Numbered from the stretch's first letter, positions 23,703 through 34,719 are shown. The stretch: DNA of 64,000 nt from Lepus europaeus (GCF_033115175.1 NC_084828.1:30936388-31000387); one strand, 5' to 3'. Numbers and translations are program-made. The notes: a model not told the origin generated them from the sequence alone.

Positions 23703-24339
23703 CATCAGGTATGAACCTTTTGAGATCTCCTTATATGTATAGCTTTAAGATTCAGGATTTCTCCAAGAGTGAACAAACTGAAATTGAGTCATCCCCAACA
23801 ATGGAAAATAGCTATTGTCCCAAAGCAAGAGACATCTGAGAACAATAATTCCTAGGAATATAGAGGAACAATTTTTAAAGGCCACTTTCCTCAGCCAGGA
23901 TTGCTGATGGCTGTACTTGCTCCCACGCCCCATTGCTGTGGGATGATTGAGGAGTATGTTCCTGTAATCCTACAAGAAGTAAATAATGACAACATGATTA
24001 ATTCTGGATAGGCCCAGGTCCCAATCATGTATGTACAAAAACAGCAGAGCTCACGTGAAACTTCTGCAGAAGGTGAACTCAAAAAGCCAATAATTAATAA
24101 ATAATTAATATGCCCTGCAAAAGGGGCTTCCAGAATGCGAGGGCATTTTTCCCCTCTGCATTTGCTCAATTTATATCCCAGAAAAGCGCTAGTCCCTGAA
24201 GGTAGCCACCCGTCAGGGAGACAACACCTTGAGTACCCACAGGTAGCTAATTTAGAAATGTGTCTGAGGAAAGGGGGTTACCAAGACCTTTTGTCCTTAG
24301 GAATAACTAATGAAAGCTATGTAACTTGCATTTATAAGA
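23703..24339. other. Unique sequence, no gene seen
   Basis: Mixed-composition DNA. The 92-codon minus frame at 23891-24169 and the 70-codon plus frame at 24135-24347 overlap on opposite strands and neither shows a recognisable domain. Confidence 0.5.
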
Positions 24340-25083
24340 CTGTGTAGTCATATAACCTATGACCCAGTAATTTCTTCTCTAGAAAGGAACACATATGTTC
24401 AGTAAGAAATTTTGAGAATATGCACAGATGTATATATAATGGTTCCAAATTTGAAAAACACAGATGCCCATCAACAGAATATATTGAAATTTTTTTAAAT
24501 TCACAAATATATTAGATATTTTGAGAATAAACATAATATGGCTACTTTAAAAATTTCCCAAAAATAACATTAAACAAAAGTATTACAACATTATTTTTTT
24601 TTTGACAGGCAGAGTGGACAGTGAGAGAGAGAGAGACAGAGAGAAAGGTCTTCCTTTGCCATTGGTTCACCCCACAATGGCCGTGTGGCCGGCGCACCAC
24701 GCTGATCCGAAGGTAGGAGCCATTCTCCACTGCACTCCCGGGCCACAGCAGAGAACTGGCCTGGAAGAGGAACAACCAGGACAGAATCCGGTGCCCTGAC
24801 CGGGACTAGAACCCGGTGTGCCAGCGCCGCAGGCGGAAGATTAGCCTATTGAGCAGCGGTGCCGACCCACAACATTATTATCTACTATTGTACGATATTA
24901 TTTATGTGAAGTTAAAAAAAAACAGGTAAAATAATCTATGGTGACAAAGATCAAAGCATTTGTTGCCTTTGGATTGTGGCTCCACAGGTTTATACTTCCA
25001 TCAGAACTCTTAGAAGTCTACACATTGCATTTTATTTTAAAACCAAAAACGGTTTAAGTAAATTAAAAAAAAAAAAAAAAACA
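24340..25083 (+). mobile_element. Ancient L1 (L1M-like) 3' end, split by a SINE
   Basis: tatgacccagtaatttcttc, cacagatgcccatcaacaga, tatttatgtgaagtt and atctatggtgacaaagatca follow the L1M ORF2-end/3' UTR order. The element closes with gtttatacttccatcagaac and an A tail at about 25065-25082. The SINE at 24596-24868 lies inside with its own TSD. Confidence 0.6.
24596..24868 (-). mobile_element. C-SINE, young, internally deleted, with TSD
   Basis: Inverted young copy (gacaggcagagtggacagtg at the left, gactagaacccggtgtgcca at the right). Perfect TSD acaacattatt at 24585-24595 and 24869-24879. About 50 bases of the body are missing at about 24717-24723: ggagcca runs directly into ttctccactgc. 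GCCA occurs at both ends of the missing segment in complete copies, which points to a microhomology deletion. Confidence 0.94.
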
Positions 25084-25329
25084 ACTATATCAAAACTTAA
25101 AATGGCCATAGAAACAATATGGTAGAAAATGAGAAACATTGATTCAAATCCTCCATAATACAAAAATGAATAAATAAAAGAGATCTAAAAGAAGACAAGA
25201 GATACAGAAGTCATATAATGGTGACTCAATCTACAAAATACTGTTTTTGAATAAAAACATAAATGAGGCTATAAAAATCTTCAAATCTATAATAGATAAG
25301 ACTGAAGTGAATATGTGAATCTTCAAGTC

Positions 25330-25932
25330 AAAAAGCCCATGAGAGCATTTCAGGCAGGGAGAGCCAAGACACCATGGCAAAAAATGGCCTATATGAAAGA
25401 CCTCTGTGAGTGAGATCTCAGTGGAAAGAAGGGACCATCAAAGAAGGAGGTACCTTTCTCTGAAGGAGGAGAGAACTTCCACTTTGATTGTGGCCCTGTC
25501 TGAATAATGTCAGAGTTGGTGGACTCAAAAGGCTTCCATAGCCTTGGCAGCTCATGACAAGAGCCTCAGGTAATCACTGACATCATAAACAAGAGTGTCA
25601 ATTATTAAATCAACAACAGGGGTCACTGTGCACTTGCTCCCCATGTAGAACTTCTGTCCTGAATGAGTTTTACTATGAGAATTAATGCTAAAACTAGTCT
25701 TCAAACAGTACTTTATATTTTATGTATCTGTGTGGGTGAAAACTGTTGAAATCTTTACTTAGTATAGAGTTGGTCTTCTGTATATAAAGATAATTAAAAA
25801 TGAATCTTAATGGAGAATGGGATGGGAGAGGGAGTAAGAGGTGGGACAGGAGTGGGATTGGGAGGGCAGGTACGGGGGGAGAACCGTTACAATCAAAAAG
25901 TTGTACCTATGAAATAAAAGCTTTCTAAAAAA
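25330..25932 (+). mobile_element. Lagomorph L1 3' UTR and poly-A signal, 5'-truncated
   Basis: Strong match to rabbit L1 3' UTR as I remember it: agccaagacaccatggcaaa, gagtgagatctcagtggaaa, gaaggaggtacctttctctg, agcctcaggtaatcactgac, ttaaatcaacaacaggggtc, gtgggtgaaaactgttgaaa, cttctgtatataaagataat, a G/A-rich block, then AATAAA at 25913-25918. It contains essentially no ORF2 and is a short 5'-truncated insertion. No TSD was resolved. Confidence 0.82.
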
Positions 25933-26774
25933 GTACTTATTGTGTGACAGACAAAATTGGCAAGTACAAAGAACACAAGGAGTGTGGTAAAATAGTATTT
26001 GTAAGCACCAATTAAAGATTCTACAAGCTTCTTCTCGTCAGCATGACTCACCAGAGGTCTCCATTCAACCATGCTGTTTGGGAACACAGAAACAAAAATA
26101 TACAAATGAAAATGAACCAGACTTCACTATGTCCAATATTATAAATACCAGAAGAATATTGAATTGTAGTTGGATAGTTGACAGAGGGAGTTTGATTTCA
26201 GAATTCTATTCTTGTCCCTGTTGACATTTACTTAGTAAAGAAAGAGAACAATTCAAATATACAGGAAAGTTAGAAACTGTATACCTTCATTTTTCTTTTC
26301 CCATCAGGGTAGGGGGTGAGGACAATCTGAAGAATTTTAAGAATAAATCCAAATACTGAACTAGTGATTAAAGAAGTTGACATAAAAAACTGCCTATAAC
26401 AGTTTGATATATGGAATTACTGATTTGGATTACAAGAGTTTAGATTAAGTTACATCTCTAGATTATGTTTGACGTACAACTAAGAAAAGTTGAATTCAGT
26501 AGTACTGAATGACAGGGAAGTCAGTGGGAAAAATGGGAGTGGAAATGAAGATGCTGTGTTACTGTGCATAGAGGATGAAGCCCCAGCTTATTTCCAGGGA
26601 ATTTGATCTTCAAACTCGAAAGGCAGGAAGAGTGGTTCATGCAGCAGGTAGCAATCTCCAGGGGTGTTACAGGTTTCATAACTTGAATGTCATCTTTACT
26701 TAGTGGAAAGATGCTATAAGTCCCAGACTCAAGGACTTCCAAATTGGCCTGAGTAGAAAACTCTGTGAGTTGTT
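25933..26774. other. Unique AT-rich sequence, no gene seen
   Basis: No repeat consensus or sustained coding frame recognised; the minus frames at 25893-26105 and 26521-26844 have no domain. Confidence 0.5.
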
Positions 26775-27200
26775 GAAAAGCAGTCAAGTGTAAAACATTA
26801 TTCCTGTGTGTGTCTATGATGATGTTTCTGGAAAAGATGGACATTATTCAGTAGACTGAATAAGAAATCCACTCTCATCAATGTGTGGGCAAGCATCAGC
26901 CAATCTGTTGAAGATCCAAACAGAATAACAAGACAGAGGAAAGGAGAACTGTCTCTTCCTTAAGTGGGGACGTCCATCTTTTCCTAACCAAAGGCATCAA
27001 AGCTCCTGATTTTTGAGGTTTCAGCCTCCATGACTTACATAGGGCCACCTACTGCTAATCAGTTCTCAGGCCTTTAGCCTGTGACTGGATTTACACCATT
27101 CACTCCCCTGGATTCAGACTGAAATGCACCACCAAGTTTCCTAGTTACACAGCTTGTACACAGCAGATCATAGGAGTTCTGCACCTTTATTAGCAACTTA
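26775..27200 (+). mobile_element. Ancient mammalian interspersed repeat, family not named
   Basis: gtgtgggcaagcatcagcca, atctgttgaagatccaaaca, aataacaagacagaggaaag, gggacgtccatcttttccta, catcaaagctcctgattttt, actggatttacaccattcac and cttgtacacagcagatcata match, in order, a common mammal-wide repeat that I recall but cannot name securely. Non-coding. Confidence 0.5.
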
Positions 27201-27404
27201 TCACAATGATGCTCAACAGATAGGATTTATTTCTTCCACCTCACATCTTATTTCTATCTCATCATACAATAGGTAAAATAAACATTTATAGTAGTAGCCA
27301 GGTATTGAATTCATATTACAAAAAAGATTATAATATTAAATGTCAAAATTAAAATCATTGAATAATATACAATATACAAAAATTAATGTGCAATAATTTT
27401 AGTT

Positions 27405-27985
27405 AGCAGACTGTGGCCCAAGGTGGGCAGTTAAGATGCTGCCTGGCTGTGGTAGGCTAAGAAGCACAGTACCTGTGAAAAGAATGTTTGTGGCTCATGT
27501 CAGTGTGTGAATGCATAGATAATTGGAAGTTTTTAATATATTTGTGATATCTATCTTGAGTACTGCAATCTCACCACCCCCCCAAGGGAATTCAATGGGA
27601 ATGTTTATCGTGACTTTGTCTTCTGTTGCATTTTAAAGTTATTTCCCATAATTTATTTTCAGTACATAATTAAAAATTTATTGTATATATACAGTGAAAA
27701 AGAAAAAAAAAAGATGCTGCTTGGGTTGCCCACATCCCATGTTGGAGTTCCTGTATTCTAGTCTTGTTTCTGCTTTTAATTCCAGCATCCTTCTGTTGCA
27801 CACTCTGTGAGGAAGCTAGTGGTATCCTATGTTGTTGGGTCCTTGCCATGCATGTTGTTGGGTCCTTGCCATGCCTATGAGAAACCTAGTTTGAGTTCCT
27901 ACCTCCTAGTTTTAACCTGGTCTACCCAGCTATTGGAGGACATGTGAGGAATGAATGATCAGATAGACAAGATCCCTTTTTCTCT
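27405..27985 (+). mobile_element. C-SINE, old, split by a retrocopy
   Basis: The head is at 27405-27446 (gtggcccaaggtgggcagtt) and the body resumes at 27711-27985 (gttgcccacatcccatgttg, cctatgagaaacctagtttg, ggaggacatgtgaggaatga, then a pyrimidine block). The 264 bases between are a separate insertion with a TSD. The SINE itself also carries a perfect 23-base tandem duplication at 27829-27874. Confidence 0.75.
27447..27710 (+). pseudogene. Small retrocopy of an unidentified transcript 3' end
   Basis: A 264-base insert inside an old SINE. It is flanked by a 14-base duplication, aagatgctgcctgg (27433-27446) and aagatgctgcttgg (27711-27724), with one mismatch. It ends in an A-rich tail (27697-27710). 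A polyadenylation signal variant, ATTAAA, lies at 27669-27674, about 25 bases before the tail. This is the signature of L1-mediated retrotransposition of an mRNA or non-coding transcript, 5'-truncated so that only 3' UTR-like sequence remains. It does not resemble a known SINE or L1. The parent gene is not recognisable by eye. Confidence 0.7.
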
Positions 27986-28261
27986 TTTTTCCTTCTCCTT
28001 TTCCTCTAACTCCTCCTCCTTCCCACCTCCATCCCTCCTCCTCATAATGAGAATGAACATTTCTCACAATCAATAGACCTGCAGCAATGAATTATGATAG
28101 CTATCTTCAGGCTCCTTATTACCACTGTGTTCCACCAAAACATATACATACAGCTAACCAACAAAAACAAAAACTCTGAATTTCAAGATAATTAATGCCA
28201 AAGGATTTCTAATAGATTTTGCCAAACTCTCCTTAAGTACATCAGTATCAGGGTTTCTCTT

Positions 28262-29180
28262 TTAAATAATTTTTAATTTATATAGGCTGAACGAATTTCA
28301 TGTTTTTATACACAAATTTAGCATTGTGATATTTCCAAGACTATGCTCCCTTCCCATGCTCCCCCACCTCCTCCTTCCTTTCTTATTCTTTCTTTCAATT
28401 TTTATGATGATCTACTTTCAGTTTATTTATTTATTTTTTGACAGGCAGAGTGGACAGCGAGAGAGAGAGAGACAGAGAGAAAGGTCTTCCTTTGCCATTG
28501 GTTCACCCTCAATGGCCTCCGCGGCCGGCATGCAGTGGCTGGCGCACCACGCTAATCCGAAGCCAGGAGCCAGGTGCTTCTCCTGGTCTCCCATGCGGGT
28601 GCAGGGCCCAAGCACTTGGGCCATCCTCCACTGCACTCCCGGGCCACAGCAGAGAGCTGGCCTGGAAGAGGGGCAACCGGGACAGAATCCGGTGCCCCGA
28701 CCGGGACTAGAACCCAATGTGCCAGCGCCACAGGCAGAGGATTAGCCTAGGCGCTGACCACTACTTTCAGTTATTTTATACCCATCAGCTTAAACTTCCA
28801 CTAAGTAAATAATTTAACAAATAGTAAAAAGAAGCAAACCTTGTTCCTCAAGAGTAGAGACAAAGGTTGTAAACACTAATCAAATCTCAGATTTCAATTT
28901 TTGGGACTGATTTCACTAAGTAGATGATTTCCAGTAGCATCCATTTTGTTGCAAAAGACAGGGTTTCATTTTGTTTTATCGCTGAGTTGTATTCCACATT
29001 TTATTTATCCAGTCATTAGTTGATGGACATCTTGGTTGATTTCATATCTTAACTATTATGAATCGAGCTGCAATAAACATGGGGGTACAGATCACTCTTT
29101 CATATGCTGATTTCATTTCATTTGGGTAAATTCCCAGGAGTGGAATGGCTAAGTCATATGTGATATAGTTCTTTACAGTT
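28262..29180 (-). mobile_element. Lagomorph L1 3' end, antisense, split by a SINE
   Basis: Read in reverse: ORF2 C-terminal and 3' UTR. Diagnostic inverted segments are gatttcactaagtagatgat, ttttgttgcaaaagacaggg, gctgagttgtattccacatt, gtcattagttgatggacatc, gctgcaataaacatgggggt and catttgggtaaattcccagg. The 3' UTR side (28262-28423) is pyrimidine-rich. Frames are broken. The young SINE at 28424-28760 lies in its 3' UTR. Confidence 0.82.
28424..28760 (-). mobile_element. C-SINE, young, with 12-base TSD, inside L1
   Basis: Inverted young copy with gacaggcagagtggacagcg, ggcctccgcggccggcatgc and ccgaccgggactagaaccca. Perfect TSD ctactttcagtt at 28412-28423 and 28761-28772. The head end is shortened (gattagcctaggcgctgac), missing about ten bases of the usual cggctcact-type sequence. 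It is younger than the L1 it interrupts. Confidence 0.96.
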
Positions 29181-29676
29181 TCCAGTTAGCTAAAGAAGCA
29201 GCAAGCAGCATAAGAGTAGAGTCCTCATGCCAAATATCCTCCAAGGGAGTCTCCTATCTCCCAGGGAGAGAGGAAGGACACTGGCTTAGTTTCCATATCA
29301 TGCTTAGTCCTGGCCTGTGAGAGGACAGGGCAAACCTGGTAATGAGTTGTGCCAGTGGTAGGCACCTTAGCCATCCCTATATCTGGAGTTATATGAATCT
29401 ATGACCACAACAGCATCCTTATGAAAGCTTTGAAGGATAAGCAAGTCTCAATAATGAAAATTTAGACTGCAATTCACAAAAGCTCTTATCAAGTCATGGT
29501 TGCAAACTAAGGGTGAAACTTTCATTTTATCATCACTAAAAGGATTATGCTAATAAAAATACATATCATACTTGTGAATTTCCTAAGTATATTTGATCAT
29601 AAAGGGGATGGGGACCTAATATTTTTCTTAGATTAATTATGCAGGTTATCTCATATGTCCTCATAACATTATTCAA

Positions 29677-29756
29677 ATATATATGTGTGTGCACGTGTAT
29701 ATATATATATTTATATATATATATACATACATTATATATATATATATATATATATA
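29677..29756. repeat. (TA)n/(TG)n compound microsatellite
   Basis: atatatgtgtgtgcacgtgt followed by long TA runs interrupted by ttta and acatacatt. Self-complementary, so it can extrude as a hairpin. Confidence 0.95.
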
Positions 29757-30939
29757 CTTTCAGATAAAGAAACTGAAACTGAAACTCCAGGATTTGTAAA
29801 TTGATTTGATACAGTCATTAGGTTACAGTCATTAGGTTTCTGAAAAAGAAGTCATTAGTATATTTAAGGCACAGGACATAATGTTCCAGGATAAATATAA
29901 ATAGTAAAGAAGTTACTACAGTACCAAATTAACATCATTTCATATAGTTATTTGCTTTGTTTTTGTGGCAAAAACAGCCCAACAATAGCTACTCATTTAG
30001 CAAATTCAACGAAGATGTGCCTCATTGTAGGGACAGCTTATTGCATAACAATAAACATAACAATATTGATGAGATTCTGCTCCACTGGAGGGGTACCAGC
30101 CATATGCATTTGAGGAGGATGCCATGCATATTTTACAACAGATAAAAGCAGAAAGGATCCCTAGAGTTATGGTTCTCCTGATTTGCAGGGGTTTACATGT
30201 GCCTTATCTTACTCCCACATTGATCTCAGCAATAGTTGATGACATCAGAGGATACCCCCAGGATTGTCAAGACTTCAAGACTTCTGCTTTGTTGCAGTCA
30301 TTCATGAAGTGTGGCCTTGCATGCTGAGTAAACTTATCACAGAGGGAAACTTATTTTGGTTCATGAATTTGAAAGTCAATCTGAAGGCCAAAGTAGATGT
30401 TCTGTTTGAGTGACAGGGCACAGCACTGATATTGGAGGAAAACACTGTTTGGAAAGACATAAAAATTCCGAAGAGATCCTGGAAAAGCAAATTCAACAGT
30501 ACAGAAGTTAGTTGTTTTTCATACTTAGCAACCCATCTCAGGTGGCTATAACCAGAAAAAGAGATGCATAAATCAAAAGTCTAGAATAATGTGGGCTTCA
30601 GGTGGCGTTCCATCCAGACTCTGTCTCAGTTCTCTGCCCAGAATTCCTCCTTCAGGATCTGGCTGACTTTGTCACAGGTGGAAAATCGCTGTTGTCGTTT
30701 TCAGTGTACATTTTCTTAAAACCACACTGAATAAGAATCAATATATTGGTTTAAAAATCCAGGGGAAGCCAGGGCTTCACGCTACAGGTAGCTAAGATTC
30801 TACTTATCCTTGAACTAGTCACCATAGCCAAAGGGATGCTGGACTCTGCCCATCACTACACAAATCATTGTTGTATGTGGGAAAAGATTAAACTTATTGG
30901 GTTGCGTGTTTGTTTCAAGAGGAATGGCAGAGTAGGTAG

Positions 30940-31018
30940 TGTGCATGTGTATACACATACACATAGACATATACGGACACAGCTGATTATATATAGATAG
31001 ATAGATATAGATATAGAT
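30940..31018. repeat. Degenerate (CA)n / (GATA)n tract
   Basis: gtgtgcatgtgtatacacat, then atatagatagatagatatag. Imperfect units; no SINE tail is visible beside it. Confidence 0.85.
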
Positions 31019-31351
31019 CTTCCCTTCTCAATTTCAAAAATAAAAAAATAATGAAAACCCAGGGAATTGACATGAAGAAACTGTCAGCCCCTTTATTGAC
31101 TGAGTCACCAGGGAACATAGCTTAGGTTATGGTCAGATGTGTTTGCTCACGTTTCAGCCGCAGTTCTCTCGAGGCCTTCCTTCAGGTAAGGCCTGGACCA
31201 ATTCACTTACCTCATGTTGCCTTGCTGAGGAGGAAAAAAATCTAAGAGGGAAAGGATTTAACTGAGAAAATTCAGTTTCTGTTTCCAACTGCTAATCAAT
31301 TGTCACTGCTTTTTCCAGAGGAAAGACAGTGAGGTAGGGAAAGTGATTTCA

Positions 31352-31687
31352 GGGGCCGGCGCTGTGGCACACTAGGTTAATCCTCCGCCTGTGGTGCCGG
31401 CACCCCATATGGGTGCTGGACTCTAGTCTCAGTTGCTCCTCTTCCAGGCCAGCTCTCTGCTGTGGCCCGGGAAGGCAGTGGAGGATGGCCCAAGTGCTTG
31501 GGCCCTGCACCCGCGTGGGAGACCAGGATGAAGCACCTGGCTCCTGGCTTCAGATCAGCGCAGCTCCATCTGTTGTGGCCATTTAGGGAGTGAACCAACA
31601 GAAGGAAGACCTTTCTCTCTGTCTCTCTATCTCATACTGTCTGTAATTCTACCTGTCAAATAAGTAAATAAAAATCTTTTTAAAAAT
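31352..31687 (+). mobile_element. C-SINE, young, with approximate 9-base TSD
   Basis: ggggccggcgctgtggcaca head, accccatatgggtgctggac, intact body, CT block, tctacctgtcaaataagtaa tail. Likely TSD gtgatttca (31343-31351) and gttatttca (31688-31696), one mismatch. Confidence 0.95.
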
Positions 31688-31696
31688 GTTATTTCA

Positions 31697-32651
31697 CCTA
31701 ATATCTTGATATTCTTCCACAAGGGAAAATAAAGCCCAAAGATTCTTCAGCTTCCTCTGCACCAAGGAGGATGATTAGTGTTGGGTCAATAAGAGTCCAC
31801 GCCTCCAAAACCTCGGAACTGGTAAAACGGGTGCCAGGGGGCCTGCAGGTGGGCTGGGCCACAACAGACATATGAGAGTACAACACGACAGGGACTTCCT
31901 GAACAGCATGGTTGACACAGGCTCTCTCTGTGGGCCCCCTCCCAAACCTGACTGAACGAGCCCTGGAACACAATTAAAAGACAAATGCATTAACCCACAA
32001 GGACAAAGACAATGATAAAGGGACTAAAAGCACCCTAATGAGGCCAGCATATGGATGAAGTAACAGTCCCAGAAACTTAAATGACTTCCTGGAGAAGAGC
32101 CAAGGTAAGTAAGCCAACGCATGTCATAACACTTTAGAAACACTCAGGGACTGAAGGTAGCCGCTTATTTGTGCAGAGCGCAGCGATAAGAATGTGGGGT
32201 TAAGGTGTAAAACAAGAAGGTTGGTAGAAAGTCTGGAACAAAAGTGTTAGAAATGTACCAGCCCTTCCTGAGGCAGTGCTAACCATCTCAGGCTTCGGCT
32301 CTGTGACGTCTGCAGAAGTTCTGCCATGAGGCAGAGACGCGACAGAAGCGAGGATCAGAGGCTGGACTCTAAAGGAAGCCACAAGGGAAAGTCGGCATGG
32401 AAATCACGAGAACACGCCTCCAAAGTCATCAGCACCCTGACAGCTACCCCAGGAGAGCCCTGGAAGACGGATCAAACCATAAGGAATCGTGGGCATCCCT
32501 TTGTAAGCACCCTTCAGTGAATGTAGCCAGTAAGCCTTGCCAAAGCGGAGTATTTGGATGTGGCAAGATTGCTTAAAACCATTCAATATTTGAGTAAACT
32601 CTATTGAGCTATTTTCCCTTGTGCTTCCTTCCCTATTGCAAATTGTATAAG
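31697..32651. other. Unique, relatively GC-rich block
   Basis: About 31740-31960 and 32170-32470 are richer in G+C and CpG than the surroundings (for example cctcggaactggtaaaacgg and gacgcgacagaagcgaggat). A splice-donor-like aag/gtaagt occurs at 32104/32105. No exon can be defined: opposite-strand open frames of 60-91 codons overlap and show no known domain. Confidence 0.4.
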
Positions 32652-32988
32652 GGGGGCCAGCGCTGTGGCGCAGTGGGTTAACGCCCTGGCCTGAAGTGCC
32701 AGCATCCCATATGGGTGCTGGTTCGAGATCCAGCTGCTCCACTTCCTGTCCAGCTCTCTGCTATGGCTCGGGGAAAGCAGTGGAAGATGGTCCAACTCCT
32801 TGGGCCCCTGCACCCACGTGGGAGACTGGGAAGAAGCTCCTGGCTCCTGACTTTGGATCAGCACAGCTCCAGCCGTTGTGGCCATCTGGGGAGTGAACCA
32901 TCAGATGGAAGACCTCTCTCTCTCTCTGCCTCTCCTCTCTCTGTGTAACTCTGACTTTCAAATAAATAAATAAATCTTTAAAAAAAGA
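32652..32988 (+). mobile_element. C-SINE, well preserved
   Basis: gggccagcgctgtggcgcag head, tgggttaacgccctggcctg, catatgggtgctggttcgag, CT block and the classic ctttcaaataaataaataaa tail. Approximate TSD: attgtataag before and atggtataaag after. Confidence 0.96.
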
Positions 32989-33216
32989 AAATGGTATAAA
33001 GGATTGAATGGAATGATAATCTTTCATGATCAAGAAAATTTAGCTCAAAATTCCATAATTATTCAATAGAAGGATATCACATAATATAAGATTTAATAAG
33101 TTTGTGCAAAAATACGATAATCCCAATAAATAACACTAAAGAGAAAATTGTTGTAATTCAACACAATTGAAAATAGAAATAAATCTGATAATTTGTCATG
33201 GCGAGGAGGGTCTGCA

Positions 33217-33540
33217 CTGGGACCAACATGGTGCAGCAAGTTAAGCCACCTATGATACCTGTATCCTATATCTGAGTGCTGGTTCAAGTCCTGGAAGCTC
33301 TGCTTACCAGACTGTTCCCTGCTAATGTTCCTGGGCAAACAGCAGAGGGTGGTGCACATGCTTGGGTCCCTGCCACCCATATGAGAGACCAGATGCAGCT
33401 TCAAGCTCCTGGCCTCAGCCTGACCTAGCCCAGGGCCATTGTGGCCATTTGGGGACTGAACCAGTGGCTGGGAGATCTGTTTCTCTCTGTGTCTCTCCCT
33501 CTCTCTCCTTCTGCCTTCCAAATAAAATAAAATAAATTTT
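33217..33540 (+). mobile_element. C-SINE, older subfamily
   Basis: ctgggaccaacatggtgcag head, atatctgagtgctggttcaa, ggccattgtggccatttggg, CT block and a (AAAT)n-type tail. The minus-strand frame at 33093-33521 (142 codons) lies over it and is not a gene. Confidence 0.9.
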
Positions 33541-33699
33541 CAGGTGAAAAAGAACAATGTCTACCCTGAAGCGACTGTTAGCTTTAGCAACTGAGAAGAA
33601 ATTTTACTCTTCAGGAGAGCTAGGAACACCATTATCAAAAAATCAAACTATTAAATATAGTGACGTATGAGAATGAGGTGAATAAATATCTAATACTTG

Positions 33700-33995
33700 G
33701 GATGGGCATCTGGCCTTGTGGTTGAGACTCCAGATTAGATACCTGTGTCCCACATAAAGGTTTCTGTGTTTGATTCCTGGCCTTGGCTCCTGACTCCAGC
33801 TAGCTTCCCTCTAATGCAGACCCTGGCAGGCAGCGGTGATGGTTTGAGTAAATGAGTTTTTGCCACCCACATGGCAAACCCAGATCCAATCCAAGTTCTA
33901 CTATCCCAATCGCTGCCATTATAGGCGCTCTGTGTGTGGGGGGAGGGGGGGGAGGTGGGTATGTGTGTGTGTTTCTCAAATAAATTAATATATAA
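33700..33995 (+). mobile_element. C-SINE, old, with G-rich replacement of the CT block
   Basis: gggatgggcatctggccttg head, gccacccacatggcaaaccc, cgctgccattataggcgctc, then a G-rich/TG tract where other copies have a CT block, and tctcaaataaattaatat at the end. Confidence 0.8.
33934..33973 (+). repeat. G-rich/TG low-complexity tract
   Basis: G runs at 33938-33943, 33945-33952 and 33957-33959 flanked by TG repeats. Four tracts of at least three G with loops of 1-4 bases can be drawn, so a G-quadruplex is possible on the plus strand. Confidence 0.85.
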
Positions 33996-34048
33996 TACTT
34001 AACAGCCGTCTAGCATAACCAAGTAAAGTTGTAAAAAAAATTTATCTT

Positions 34049-34354
34049 GGAGCAGGCATTTGGTGCTTTGATGGCTGCATTCCATATCAGAGTGCCTGGG
34101 TTCAAGTCTTAATCCTTTTTCTGATTTCAGCTTCCTGCTAATAAACACTCTGACAGGCAGTAGATGATGGTTCAAATACTTGAGTCTCTACCCCCCTCAT
34201 AGGAGATGTGGATTGAGTTCTCAATTCCCGGGTTCCAACTGGCCCAATCCTGACAGATGCAGGCATTTGGGGAGTAAATCAGAGGAAGAAAGATCTCTGT
34301 CTCTGTCTCTGTCTCTTTGCTTTTCAAAAATTAAAAGCAAATAAATAAAGCTTT
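34049..34354 (+). mobile_element. C-SINE, old subfamily
   Basis: ggagcaggcatttggtgctt head, catatcagagtgcctgggtt, cttcctgctaataaacactc, (TCTGTC)n block, then a tail with agcaaataaataaagc. Its tail served as the landing site of the next SINE. Confidence 0.85.
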
Positions 34355-34372
34355 AAAATGCATTTCATTGTA

Positions 34373-34719
34373 GCCGGCGCCGCGGCTCACTAGGCTAATC
34401 CTCCGCCTTGCGGCGCCGGCACACTGGGTTCTAGTCCCGGTCGGGGCACCGGATTCTGTCCCGGTTGCCCCACTTCCAGGCCAGCTCTCTGCTGTGGCCA
34501 GGGAGTGCAGTGGAGTATGGCCCAAGTGCTTGGGTCCTGCACCCCATGGGAGACCAGGAGAAGCCCCTGGCTCCTGCCATCAGATCAGCGCAGTGCGCCG
34601 GCCGCAGCGCGCCAACCGCGGCGGCCATTGGAGGGTGAACCAATGGTAAAAGGAAGACCTTTCTCTCTGTCTCTCTCTCTCACTGTCCACTCTGCCTGTC
34701 AAAAAAAAAAAAATTTAAA
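34373..34719 (+). mobile_element. C-SINE, young, perfect 18-base TSD
   Basis: gccggcgccgcggctcacta head as in the copy at 10610. The 18-base direct repeat aaaatgcatttcattgta lies at 34355-34372 and 34720-34737; its leading A residues also merge with the tail. Young, CpG-rich head intact. Confidence 0.97.

Larger units (their letters stand above)
29181..31342. other. Unique AT-rich sequence with two simple repeats
   Basis: No gene found. Contains a compound (TA)n tract at 29677-29756, a 14-base tandem pair (acagtcattaggtt at 29811-29824 and 29825-29838) and a GATA/TATA tract near 31 kb. Short open frames at 29957-30145 and 30124-30327 have no domain character. Confidence 0.5.

Noticed and set aside
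28326-28745. 139-codon plus-strand open frame
   Set aside because: Inverted L1 3' UTR followed by antisense C-SINE; the peptide is the same SINE-derived sequence seen elsewhere.
29677-31018. Direct repeats suggestive of a CRISPR array or tandem array
   Set aside because: They are simple TA, CA and GATA microsatellites without spacer/repeat structure. CRISPR arrays are not expected in this kind of genome and none is present.
32101-32110. Strong splice-donor consensus (aag/gtaagt)
   Set aside because: A single 9-base match is expected by chance in 64 kb. No open frame, acceptor or branch point defines an exon, and the surrounding sequence weakly resembles an antisense MIR.
33093-33521. 142-codon minus-strand open frame
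   Set aside because: Mostly antisense C-SINE (33217-33540) with an AT-rich extension; no domain.
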